This document shows positions 1 through 5,025 of a stretch of 5,809 nucleotides of DNA, piece by piece; the stretch's first letter is position 1; every line of letters begins with the position of its first letter. Source of the stretch: RGIG1927 sp045546275 (lineage in GTDB: Bacteria; Bacillota; Clostridia; UMGS1883); the NCBI GenBank assembly GCA_045546275.1, contig JAZQCM010000040.1, positions 1 through 5,809 of the forward strand. Reading direction: 5' to 3'. Made by a program: the position numbers and the translations under genes. Below the pieces are notes generated by a model. That model saw only the letters and a list, made by a program, of their open reading frames with translations. It was not told where the DNA came from and did no database searches.

Positions 1-4
1 CACA

Positions 5-166
5 ATGGCATCATCAAACAAAATTGCAGTACCCGAAGCAAAGGCTGCACTTGAACGCTTTAAGATGGAGGCTGCTGCAGAAGTTGGCGTAAATCTTAAG
101 CAGGGCTACAACGGTGACCTTACCTCAAAGCAGGCAGGTTCATTAGCCCGTCAATGTTGGATATAA
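5..166 (+). CDS. Alpha/beta-type small acid-soluble spore protein, 3' end replaced by element integration
   Basis: The 53-residue product begins MASSNKIAVPEAKAALERFK and continues KMEAAAEVGVNL (residues 20-31), the helix-1 and GPR-protease region of alpha/beta SASPs, then NGDLTSKQAGS (36-46). Family members bind spore DNA in the forespore and protect it from damage; GPR degrades them at germination. In the family the motif GSVGGxMVKKMIE follows here and forms the second DNA-binding helix. Here it is replaced by LARQCWI and a stop, so the conserved C-terminus is missing and the protein is about 10-15 residues short. A convergent serine integrase gene ends 15 bp downstream, so the simplest reading is that an element integrated inside this host gene and supplied the new 3' end. 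Only 4 bases precede the ATG, so its ribosome binding site and promoter are outside the window. Family call is firm; loss of function is inferred. Confidence 0.85.
   Translation: MASSNKIAVPEAKAALERFKMEAAAEVGVNLKQGYNGDLTSKQAGSLARQCWI
134..166. other. Inferred attL: host/element junction inside the SASP gene
   Basis: SASP homology stops after the codons for KQAGS, around bases 137-144, and non-SASP codons follow until the stop at 164-166. Large serine integrases usually act on sites of about 40-50 bp with a 2-bp crossover and leave the integrase gene next to one attachment site, as here. The exact crossover dinucleotide cannot be read because attR and an empty-site sequence are not in the window. 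Confidence 0.6.
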
Positions 167-181
167 GAGGGTAAAAAAATA

Positions 182-1819
182 TTACACTTTCAATTTTACA
201 TCAAGCTCAATCGGCGGGCTCGTCCATTTGGTTGCTGTCATTGGAAATGTTCCCTTGCCTCTCAAGTCTATTCGTTGCGGTTTTTCTTTGTAATAATCAA
301 TTCTTTCAATGCAAGCTTTTAATAATTCATTTTTAAGTACAATATCCGCCTCGGGGTCACGCAGGGCAATTAAAGCCTCTTTAAATGTTGTTTGCTTTTC
401 TTCATAATCAATCGGCTCGGGCATAGCCTCTTGAGCTTTACACAATGCTTGTTTTATTTCCTCTTTTTCATTCAAGAGCTTTTCGTTAAGCTGTTTGAAT
501 ATTTCCGCAGGCATTCGTTGAGCGGGGTCGGGGTGACTTTGTTGCTCCCATTGTGACAGCTCTTTTGCCTGCAAGTCTTTCATTTTCTTTTCAAGGCTTT
601 TTATAAGTTGAGCGTGCAGCTCGACCGAATTACTTTTATTTTCTTGTATGCGTATTTCAAAATCCTCAATACAGCTTTCTAATACCTCGCAAACCTTATC
701 AATTATTTCATCAAAGGTACAAGAGCCCGTACCGCAGCGGGATTGATCGGAACACATTATACGAGGGGCACACTTTTCGTTGCCGTCTTTATCTCGGTTA
801 TATTTCAATACCATTATTTTGCCACAATTACGACAATGCAGAATACCCGCAAAAGGGTTTCTCAATTTAACCCTTGAAGTTGCACGGTGATTATTGCCTA
901 TACGCTCTTGCACTTTGTCAAAAAGCTCTTTGTCAACAATGCCGTCGTGTTTACCCTCAAATATTAAGTATTCCTCAATATTGACTTGTGGGCGTGTCTT
1001 TTTAAATTCGCTATCCTCAACGATAGTGACAACAGGGCGATAATTCCATTTTACTTTACCGATATAATGCACATTTTTGAGCATTTCTTTAACGGCTGTT
1101 GACGCCCATTGTTTACCCTTTGGCGGTTTAACGCCGAGCTCGTCGAGCTTGTAACAAATTGAAGTACGCCCCATTCCTTTATTACCGTACATATCAAATA
1201 TCATTCTTACAATGTTCGCTTGCTCGGGGTTTTCCTTGAGCGTCGGACATTCTTTTTTACCGTCTTTCACTTTAATTTTATCGAAACCATACGGCGGTAC
1301 AGAGCCGATATAATTGCCCTCGCTTACTGAAAGCAAACGCCCACGGTGTAAAATCTTTTTTGTATATTTCAGATAATCGTTACCCCGTTTCAATTCAGCC
1401 TCAAAGGCGTTCCAATCGTATTCGTCCCGTAAGTCGTACACTCTTTCGGGCGTAATAACATAAGTATTCGTATGTTTTAACAGCTTCATTAAACGCCCTA
1501 TGTCCTCTAAGTCGCCCCTCGTTAAACGCTGCGGCTCAACAACTTTTACCGCCTTATATTTTGGGCTTTCTATCAATCTCAAAACCTTGTTTATCTCGGG
1601 GCGGTCTTTGATTGTTTCACCGCTGACAACCTCACGAAAGCGGTTATGTTCGGGAATTAAAGCCCCTAAATGCTTCATATCCCATTCATCAAGTATTGTT
1701 TCGTGCTTTTGTAAAACTTCCTCAACTGTCAATAATGGGTCGTCGCTTTGTGACTTCCTTAAATAGTCGAGTATTTCCTCGGGTGTAAACATTTCACCGT
1801 AATTTGTAAAGTAATTCAT
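182..1819 (-). CDS. Large serine recombinase (site-specific integrase)
   Basis: The 545-residue protein has the order of the large serine integrases. An N-terminal resolvase domain (about 14-155) carries the nucleophile motif YLRKSQ with Ser23, then an RLTRGDLEDIGRL segment. The recombinase domain (about 170-290) contains YIGSVPPYGF and GRTSICYKLDELGV. A zinc-ribbon-like region follows, with Cys329/Cys332 and Cys350/Cys356, plus further cysteines at 362 and 367. A coiled coil rich in K/E/L/Q (about 390-465) and a C-terminal tail complete it. Such enzymes integrate phages or ICEs by a Ser-DNA intermediate and need a directionality factor to excise. I chose the ATG at 1819-1817 because AAGGGG lies 9 nt upstream. 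An in-frame extension to 1924 adds 35 mostly Lys/Asn/Thr residues and has no ribosome binding site at its ATGs. The gene points at the SASP junction, as expected for the element's own integrase. No frameshift or missing motif is seen. Confidence 0.93.
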   Translation of the reverse strand: MNYFTNYGEMFTPEEILDYLRKSQSDDPLLTVEEVLQKHETILDEWDMKHLGALIPEHNRFREVVSGETIKDRPEINKVLRLIESPKYKAVKVVEPQRLTRGDLEDIGRLMKLLKHTNTYVITPERVYDLRDEYDWNAFEAELKRGNDYLKYTKKILHRGRLLSVSEGNYIGSVPPYGFDKIKVKDGKKECPTLKENPEQANIVRMIFDMYGNKGMGRTSICYKLDELGVKPPKGKQWASTAVKEMLKNVHYIGKVKWNYRPVVTIVEDSEFKKTRPQVNIEEYLIFEGKHDGIVDKELFDKVQERIGNNHRATSRVKLRNPFAGILHCRNCGKIMVLKYNRDKDGNEKCAPRIMCSDQSRCGTGSCTFDEIIDKVCEVLESCIEDFEIRIQENKSNSVELHAQLIKSLEKKMKDLQAKELSQWEQQSHPDPAQRMPAEIFKQLNEKLLNEKEEIKQALCKAQEAMPEPIDYEEKQTTFKEALIALRDPEADIVLKNELLKACIERIDYYKEKPQRIDLRGKGTFPMTATKWTSPPIELDVKLKV

Positions 1820-1879
1820 TTTGATTATCCCCTTTTTGTGTTTTTTCTTTGATGTATTCGATTGAGTTTTATTTTTTAT

Positions 1880-1891
1880 ATCACCCCCTTT
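1880..1891 (-). promoter_or_regulatory. Orphan Shine-Dalgarno-like sequence in the integrase leader
   Basis: On the minus strand the sequence is AAAGGGGGTGAT, one base from the ideal anti-16S complement. No ATG, GTG or TTG occurs in any frame between it and the integrase ATG 60 nt downstream, which has its own AAGGGG. It may be a ribosome standby site, a decoy, or a relic of an older start. Function is not established. Confidence 0.35.
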
Positions 1892-1923
1892 GAATAAAAT
1901 CATTGTAAAGGGCAAAATTACCA

Positions 1924-1953
1924 TTGATTATCAAAACTGTATCAATTTATAAT
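1924..1953 (+). promoter_or_regulatory. Candidate promoter for the 42-aa ORF
   Basis: A -35 TTGATT (1924-1929) and a perfect -10 TATAAT (1948-1953) are separated by 18 bp. Transcription would begin near 1960 and run into the small gene at 2019. Its -10 shares bases with the minus-strand integrase -10 and touches the inverted repeat at 1953, so the two promoters should interfere. Confidence 0.5.
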
Positions 1954-1974
1954 GTTTTCAGAACATTGTATCAG
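1946..1974 (-). promoter_or_regulatory. Candidate integrase promoter
   Basis: Minus-strand -35 CTGATA (1974-1969) and -10 TATAAA (1951-1946) are separated by 17 bp. Transcription would start near 1939 and give a leader of about 120 nt before the integrase ATG. It overlaps the plus-strand promoter almost completely, and its spacer holds the inverted repeat at 1953-1965. The -35 match is only 4 of 6. Confidence 0.4.
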
Positions 1975-1986
1975 AACACTTGTTCT
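1953..1986. promoter_or_regulatory. Operator cluster, including a LexA-box-like GAAC-N4-GTTC palindrome
   Basis: AGAACACTTGTTCT (1973-1986) is a perfect 6-bp-arm palindrome with a 2-bp centre and contains GAAC-N4-GTTC, the core of the Bacillota LexA (DinR) box. TGTTTTCAGAACA (1953-1965) is a near-palindrome built from the same half-site in the opposite orientation. Together there are four TGTTC/GAACA-type half-sites in 34 bp, covering the spacer and -35 of the integrase promoter and the start region of the plus-strand promoter. A LexA site or an element-encoded regulator site are both possible. Confidence 0.5.
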
Positions 1987-2018
1987 TGCCCCGAGTAATG
2001 AAAGGATTTGATTTTCTT

Positions 2019-2147
2019 ATGAAAAAAGAGTACATTACCGAAATTAACAAAATTTTGCCTTTAGCAGACGAAGAGCTACTCGATTTTGTTTATCAGCTCT
2101 TGCAAAAAAGCGTTAACCCTTTAGAATTACATCAACAACCCGCTTGA
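2019..2147 (+). CDS. Small helical protein of the integrase-repressor intergenic region (42 aa)
   Basis: The product begins MKKEYITEINKILPLADEEL and continues LDFVYQLLQKS, a predicted amphipathic two-helix peptide, then a short tail. From memory, similar 35-50-residue proteins are common next to the repressor in Bacillota prophages and integrative elements, but I know no assigned function. AAAGGA lies 12 nt before the ATG at 2019, a rather long spacing. An in-frame ATG at 1998 would give 49 residues but has no clear ribosome binding site. The last 35 bp overlap the 3' end of the repressor gene on the other strand. Its position opposite the integrase and its candidate promoter at 1924-1953 make it a possible recombination directionality factor or repressor modulator; both roles are inference. 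Confidence 0.65.
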   Translation: MKKEYITEINKILPLADEELLDFVYQLLQKSVNPLELHQQPA

Positions 2148-2487
2148 CACTTTCGAGTTGTTCGTTGTTGAGTTGGTTAATTCCCTCAATTAAAGATAGA
2201 AAATTGTTATCTGTACGCATTCTTACCGTAATATCGGCGAGAATGCTATTTTTTTGTTGCATTTCTCTATGTTCCTCGGTTTTTTCTTCTATCAGATCGC
2301 TTTTAAGTATGCCGAAATATGCGGCGAGCTCTTCAATTCTATTCATACGGGGGTATTTTTTGCCTTTTACCCAATCCGTAACAGTATAATAACTTATTCC
2401 TAACGCCTCGCTTACATCTCTACGGGTTTTTTTGTTAATTTTCATATAACGATTTAAATTTGTAGCAAATACATTTTTATTATCCAT
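2113..2487 (-). CDS. XRE-family (Cro/CI-type) repressor
   Basis: The 124-residue protein has an N-terminal HTH_3 domain (about 6-65): TRRDVSEALGISYYTVTDWV (21-40) is the helix-turn-helix and KGKKYPRMNRIEELAAYFGI (41-60) the usual following helices. A charged linker (66-80) leads to a C-terminal helical segment INQLNNEQLESVKRVVDVIL (103-122) of the type that dimerises short phage repressors. There is no S24 LexA-like protease domain, so RecA-stimulated self-cleavage is not expected. Induction would need another route, such as an antirepressor. AAAAGGGG precedes the ATG by 6 nt. The gene is divergent from the Cro-like gene at 2643, the classic immunity arrangement, and its own promoter contains a half-operator, which suggests autoregulation. 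The likely role is holding the early operon silent in the integrated state. Confidence 0.88.
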   Translation of the reverse strand: MDNKNVFATNLNRYMKINKKTRRDVSEALGISYYTVTDWVKGKKYPRMNRIEELAAYFGILKSDLIEEKTEEHREMQQKNSILADITVRMRTDNNFLSLIEGINQLNNEQLESVKRVVDVILKG

Positions 2488-2509
2488 ACTAAACCCCTTT
2501 TTTTCTTAC

Positions 2510-2537
2510 ATTATACACCCAAAGCACAGAAAAGCAA
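2510..2537 (-). promoter_or_regulatory. Candidate repressor promoter with a half-operator in the spacer
   Basis: On the minus strand a perfect -10 TATAAT (2515-2510) has TTGCTT (2537-2532) 16 bp upstream as a weak -35. The spacer contains TGTGCTTT, one arm of the 19-bp operator found at 2601. Occupancy there would let the repressor or the Cro-like protein tune repressor expression. Confidence 0.55.
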
Positions 2538-2568
2538 TAAAAAAACTAAAAAAATTGTGTTTTTGGTA

Positions 2569-2597
2569 TTGACATTTATGTTTACAAGGTGTATTAT
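2569..2597 (+). promoter_or_regulatory. Strong early-operon promoter
   Basis: A perfect -35 TTGACA (2569-2574) and -10 TATTAT (2592-2597) are separated by 17 bp. The start would be near 2604, inside the palindromic operator at 2601-2619. The Cro-like gene at 2643 and the genes after it have the same direction and no strong intervening promoter, so this probably drives the whole early operon. Confidence 0.8.
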
Positions 2598-2600
2598 TTC

Positions 2601-2619
2601 ATTGTGCTTTAAGCACAAT
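2601..2619. promoter_or_regulatory. Operator O1: perfect 19-bp palindrome
   Basis: ATTGTGCTT-T-AAGCACAAT has perfect 9-bp arms around a single central base. It covers the predicted start point of the early promoter, where a bound repressor would block transcription. The same arm recurs at 2854-2872 and, as half-sites, at 2521-2528 (AAAGCACA) and 2554-2559 (ATTGTG). Confidence 0.8.
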
Positions 2620-2642
2620 TTGTAATGAAAGAGGGTGAAATA

Positions 2643-2849
2643 ATGCCAATCACACTAAAAGCGGCAAGAACAAACGCAGAGTTAACACGACCCGAAGTAA
2701 AAAGACGGTTAAAAGCTGAATTTGACATAGATATAACGGTCAATACTCTTGCAAGCTACGAAAACAAAACAACGCAACCGACTATAACAACGGCTCAAGC
2801 TCTTGCCACTATTTATAATAGGTCGATAGACGACATTATTTTTTTGTAA
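2643..2849 (+). CDS. Cro-like XRE-family regulator
   Basis: The 68-residue protein is a bare helix-turn-helix domain. LKAARTNAELTRPEVKRRLK (5-24) gives the first helices, ITVNTLASYENKTTQPTITT (31-50) the recognition helix and the NGxxxP-like turn, and AQALATIYNRSIDDIIF (51-67) the closing helices of HTH_3 proteins. The region between helices 2 and 3 (KAEFDIDITVN) is a little longer than usual. I chose the ATG at 2643 because AGAGGGTGA lies about 6 nt upstream; an ATG at 2625 would start inside the leader without a ribosome binding site. As the first gene of the early operon, divergent from the repressor and flanked by operators O1 and O2, it fits the Cro role of damping repressor and early transcription. 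It could instead be an activator. Confidence 0.85.
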   Translation: MPITLKAARTNAELTRPEVKRRLKAEFDIDITVNTLASYENKTTQPTITTAQALATIYNRSIDDIIFL

Positions 2850-2853
2850 TTAA

Positions 2854-2872
2854 ATTGTGCTTTAAGCACAAA
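2854..2872. promoter_or_regulatory. Operator O2: second copy of the 19-bp palindrome
   Basis: ATTGTGCTTTAAGCACAAA matches O1 at 18 of 19 positions. It begins 4 bp after the stop codon of the Cro-like gene and ends 13 bp before the next ATG. There is no convincing promoter beside it and no run of T, so it is neither a simple promoter operator nor a terminator. A looping partner for O1 or a transcription roadblock are possible. Confidence 0.75.
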
Positions 2873-2885
2873 ACGAGGTATCACA

Positions 2886-3023
2886 ATGCAAAAGACTTTT
2901 ATTTTTGACAATATGACGGTGCGGGTGCATTCCCCCGAGCTGTCACAAGAAGAACGAAAAAAGCGAATGCAAAAAATCTATAACGCCGCAAGCGACTTGT
3001 TAAAAGACTATTTGAAAGGATAA
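2886..3023 (+). CDS. Small conserved hypothetical protein (45 aa)
   Basis: The product starts MQKTFIFDNMTVRVHSPELS, followed by a charged helix EERKKRMQKIYNAASDLLKDYLK. The pattern VRVHSP.LS.EER..RM..I..AA..LL is one I associate with small proteins in the early region of Bacillota prophages and integrative elements; no function is known to me. GAGGT lies about 8 nt before the ATG. It sits directly after operator O2 and 5 bp before the membrane-protein gene, within the early operon. Reality of the gene is supported by spacing, ribosome binding site and the conserved-looking pattern. Confidence 0.75.
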   Translation: MQKTFIFDNMTVRVHSPELSQEERKKRMQKIYNAASDLLKDYLKG

Positions 3024-3028
3024 CAAAA

Positions 3029-3283
3029 ATGAGCATTAAAGAGAAAAAGAGATTGCGTACCATTCGCAAGGCAATAAACATTGTTGAAAATATAACTTTG
3101 TTTATTTCCTTTATGGGCGTTATGGGGTTGATTGTGGTTGTATCTTTAGCCCCTCTAATTATCGAAAACGGCGGGAGTTATTATATCGGGCTTGTGGGCT
3201 CGTTAGCGGCAATTTTTGCAGCCCCCGCCCTTGCGTGGATTGAGGACGAAATCAAAAAAAGTGGAAAGGACAAAGAAAAATGA
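3029..3283 (+). CDS. Small two-helix membrane protein of the early operon
   Basis: The 84-residue product has a basic N-terminus (MSIKEKKRLRTIRK), a first hydrophobic segment at about 22-45 (containing FMGVMGLIVVVSLAPLII), a short loop with NGGSYY, a second hydrophobic segment at about 52-70, and a charged tail ending KKSGKDKEK. By the positive-inside rule both ends should be cytoplasmic. No family is recognised. AAAGGA precedes the ATG by about 9 nt. Its stop codon overlaps the next start (ATGA at 3280-3283), which suggests translational coupling. Small membrane proteins in phage immunity or early regions sometimes act in superinfection exclusion, but nothing in this sequence proves that here. 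Confidence 0.75.
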   Translation: MSIKEKKRLRTIRKAINIVENITLFISFMGVMGLIVVVSLAPLIIENGGSYYIGLVGSLAAIFAAPALAWIEDEIKKSGKDKEK

Positions 3284-3423
3284 ACAACACCGAAATTTTT
3301 GAGATTTTAGAAAGTGAATTGAAATACCGCAAAACCCGAATTGAATTTTTACAAAAAGAAAACGCCGAATTAACAGCCGAGGTTGAAAGGCTGAAAAAAT
3401 ACATTGAAGAAAAGGAGTTTTAA
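3280..3423 (+). CDS. Small coiled-coil protein (47 aa)
   Basis: The product is almost wholly a charged helix: ILESELKYRKTRIEFLQKEN (9-28) and AELTAEVERLKKYIEEKEF (29-47), with L/I/V spaced in heptad fashion, so a coiled coil is likely. The ATG overlaps the preceding stop in an ATGA, and AAAGGA lies about 10 nt upstream. The next gene starts 2 bp after its stop, with its AAGGAG inside this gene's last codons. No family is recognised; it may be a small partner of the gp157-like protein, which also has a coiled coil, but that is only positional. Confidence 0.7.
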   Translation: MNNTEIFEILESELKYRKTRIEFLQKENAELTAEVERLKKYIEEKEF

Positions 3424-3424
3424 A

Positions 3425-3901
3425 ATGACAATCTACGAATTAACCGAACAAGCTGCACAGCTTTACGCCCTGCTTGAAAGTGGCGAAATTGACGAGGCAA
3501 TTTTCAACGATACCCTCGACGCTATGGGTGCAGAGGAAAAACTCAAAAACTGTTGTTACATCATTAAACAGCTTGAGGCAGACGCAAAGACTTTGAAAGA
3601 GGAAAAAGACAAGCTCGACGCAAAGCAGAAAACCGCCGAGAACGGTGCAAAACGCTTGAGAGCAAAAGTGCTTGATTATCTCAACGCAACCAACACCAAA
3701 AAAACAAAGGTTGATATATTCACGCTGAATGTTGTTGAAACAAAGAGCGTTAATATCACCGACGAGAGCAAAATCCCCGTTGCATTCCTTATTGAGCAAC
3801 CCCCGAAAATTGACAAGACAGCAATTAAAAAAGCACTTGCCGAGGGTGAAGTTGTTACGGGTGCAGAAATTCAGATCAACGAGGGAGTGCGTCTTAAATG
3901 A
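3425..3901 (+). CDS. Siphovirus gp157-like protein
   Basis: The 158-residue product matches the layout of the Sipho_Gp157 family: MTIYELTEQAAQLYALLESG (1-20), a helical region with FNDTLDAMGAEEKL (27-40), a long Lys/Glu-rich coiled coil (about 41-85) ending GAKRLRAKVLDYL, then a beta-rich tail with KIPVAFLIEQPPKIDKTAIK (116-135) and a final GEVVTGAEIQINEGVRLK. The family is common in Bacillota siphophages beside single-strand annealing proteins. It has been linked to phage resistance in Streptococcus thermophilus; its biochemistry is unclear. I chose the ATG at 3425 because AAGGAG sits 8 nt upstream; a TTG at 3404 would add seven residues without support. Its TGA overlaps the next ATG (3898-3901), so it is coupled to the Rad52-like gene. 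Confidence 0.88.
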   Translation: MTIYELTEQAAQLYALLESGEIDEAIFNDTLDAMGAEEKLKNCCYIIKQLEADAKTLKEEKDKLDAKQKTAENGAKRLRAKVLDYLNATNTKKTKVDIFTLNVVETKSVNITDESKIPVAFLIEQPPKIDKTAIKKALAEGEVVTGAEIQINEGVRLK

Positions 3902-4437
3902 TAGCTTTTAGAGATTTAACGGCAAACGAAATTGAGTGCCGTGTCGGTAGCATAAACGAAAAGGGCTTGAGCCTGCTTTTATATAAGAATGCACGGGTTG
4001 ATATGGATATTCTCGACGAAACCGTTGGGGCTGAAAATTGGCAGCGTGAACATTACGAGTGTAAAGGTAATTTGTTTTGCCGTGTTGGTATCAATGTAAA
4101 TTTTTATATCCCCGAAAACTCCCCCGAATGGGTTTATAAATCAGATTGCGGAACGGAAAGCAACACCGAAAAGGAAAAGGGCGAAAGCTCCGACAGCTTC
4201 AAAAGGGCTTGTGTTAATTGGGGCATTGGTAGAGAGCTTTACACATCACCTTTTATTTATATTCCCGTAACCGATAACAAGGGCGTTGCAAATTACACCG
4301 AAAAGCAAAAGAACGGCAAGCCTACAACAAAAGACAAATTTATTGTTGAAAAAATCGTTATTGAAGATAAAAAAATAACGGCATTAGCTTTGAAGAACGC
4401 AAGCAACAATAAACGGGTTTTCGTATGGCAAAAATGA
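3898..4437 (+). CDS. Rad52-like single-strand annealing protein (phage type)
   Basis: The 179-residue protein has the core pattern of the Rad52/22-DdrA-Sak fold: an N-terminal IECRVGSINEKGLSLLLYKN (11-30), ARVDMDILDETVGAENWQRE (32-51), a beta-rich middle with WVYKSDCGTESNTEKEKGES (78-97), and the conserved helix SDSFKRACVNWGIGRELYTS (98-117). Members anneal complementary ssDNA strands during phage replication and recombination. The position after gp157 and before NinB-like and HNH genes agrees. No SSB or 5'-3' exonuclease partner is seen in the window; either could lie downstream. The start ATG overlaps the gp157-like stop (ATGA). Similarity to Rad52 is by motif and recollection of phage homologues, so the fold call is good but activity is inferred. 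Confidence 0.75.
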   Translation: MIAFRDLTANEIECRVGSINEKGLSLLLYKNARVDMDILDETVGAENWQREHYECKGNLFCRVGINVNFYIPENSPEWVYKSDCGTESNTEKEKGESSDSFKRACVNWGIGRELYTSPFIYIPVTDNKGVANYTEKQKNGKPTTKDKFIVEKIVIEDKKITALALKNASNNKRVFVWQK

Positions 4438-5021
4438 TCGGTCGAGTTAGATTTACAGGCGTAAAGGCAACAACAGACGATAACGGCAACATTGATGTTG
4501 TTCTCTCAATATCCAAAGAGAGCAGATATGCCGTAAAAAGCCTTTTACAGCCCCTCAAAGACGATTTACAAAAAGACGGTGAATTACTTGCCTGCTTTGA
4601 AAAAGTCGAAAATAACCGTACTACGGCTCAAAATTCGTTATTGTGGGCGTTGCTTACATTATACGCCGACACATTGAACGGGGGCAGAACGGGCGGAATT
4701 ACCCCCGAAAAGCTATATTACACAATGCTTGAGCGTTACGGCGTTGCAACATTCTTGACATTGCCCGAAATTTGCATACCCGACCTCAAGAAAGCATACA
4801 GGGGCGTAAAGATTATTGACGACACAGTAATTGAGCGAAACGGCAAGAGAACGCCTGCAAAGGCTGTTAAATGCGTTTTAGGCTCAAGCAAATACACAAA
4901 ACAACAAATGACAAATTTAATTGACGGAATATTCGACGAGCTTGCAGCTCACGGCGTGGACGCTGAAAACAACGCCGTTGCAAGTGTTTACTATTCTGAA
5001 TGGCAACATCTGAAAGGGTGA
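4425..5021 (+). CDS. NinB-like recombination protein
   Basis: The 198-residue product has a beta-rich N-terminus (IGRVRFTGVKATTDDNGNID, 5-24) and then the NinB/Orf-type motif NNRTTAQNSLLWALLTLYAD (63-82). It ends with SSKYTKQQMTNLIDGIFDEL (154-173) and a final YYSEWQ. The R(T/S)..QN...W.LL pattern and late LIDG helix are what I associate with NinB-like proteins of Bacillota phages. Lambda NinB (Orf) is a recombination mediator that binds ssDNA and SSB. The gene overlaps the Rad52-like gene by 13 bp, and no good ribosome binding site precedes 4425. A second ATG at 4434 forms an ATGA overlap and would give 195 residues, so the start is uncertain. A related HNHc-associated phage family is the main alternative; the separate HNH gene follows 4 bp later. 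Confidence 0.62.
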   Translation: MAKMIGRVRFTGVKATTDDNGNIDVVLSISKESRYAVKSLLQPLKDDLQKDGELLACFEKVENNRTTAQNSLLWALLTLYADTLNGGRTGGITPEKLYYTMLERYGVATFLTLPEICIPDLKKAYRGVKIIDDTVIERNGKRTPAKAVKCVLGSSKYTKQQMTNLIDGIFDELAAHGVDAENNAVASVYYSEWQHLKG

Positions 5022-5025
5022 GAAA

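Noticed and set aside
1500..1766. Plus-strand 88-aa open frame
   Set aside because: It lies wholly within the integrase gene on the opposite strand and shows no recognisable protein pattern.
1820..1924. Extended integrase start at 1924
   Set aside because: No ribosome binding site precedes the upstream ATGs, the added residues are low-complexity, and the ATG at 1819 has a good AAGGGG.
2070..2097. AAGAGCT...AGCTCTT inverted repeat as a terminator
   Set aside because: The loop is about 17 nt, it lies inside the small coding sequence, and no T run follows on either strand.
2144..2389. Plus-strand 81-aa open frame
   Set aside because: Antisense shadow of the repressor gene; Ser/Leu-rich with no family pattern.
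2854..2872. Hairpin after the Cro-like gene as a terminator
   Set aside because: No T run follows the stem, and the sequence repeats the O1 operator almost exactly, so an operator is the better reading.
2899..3081. Minus-strand 60-aa open frame
   Set aside because: Antisense to the 45-aa gene and the membrane-protein start; composition is that of a shadow.
3440..3799. Minus-strand 119-aa open frame
   Set aside because: Antisense shadow of the well-supported gp157-like gene; its Cys/Phe/Leu-rich sequence is the complement of Lys/Glu codons.
3729..3911. Plus-strand 60-aa open frame
   Set aside because: Out-of-frame overlap of the gp157-like gene with no ribosome binding site.
4358..4558. Minus-strand 66-aa open frame
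   Set aside because: Antisense to the Rad52-like/NinB-like junction; no pattern.
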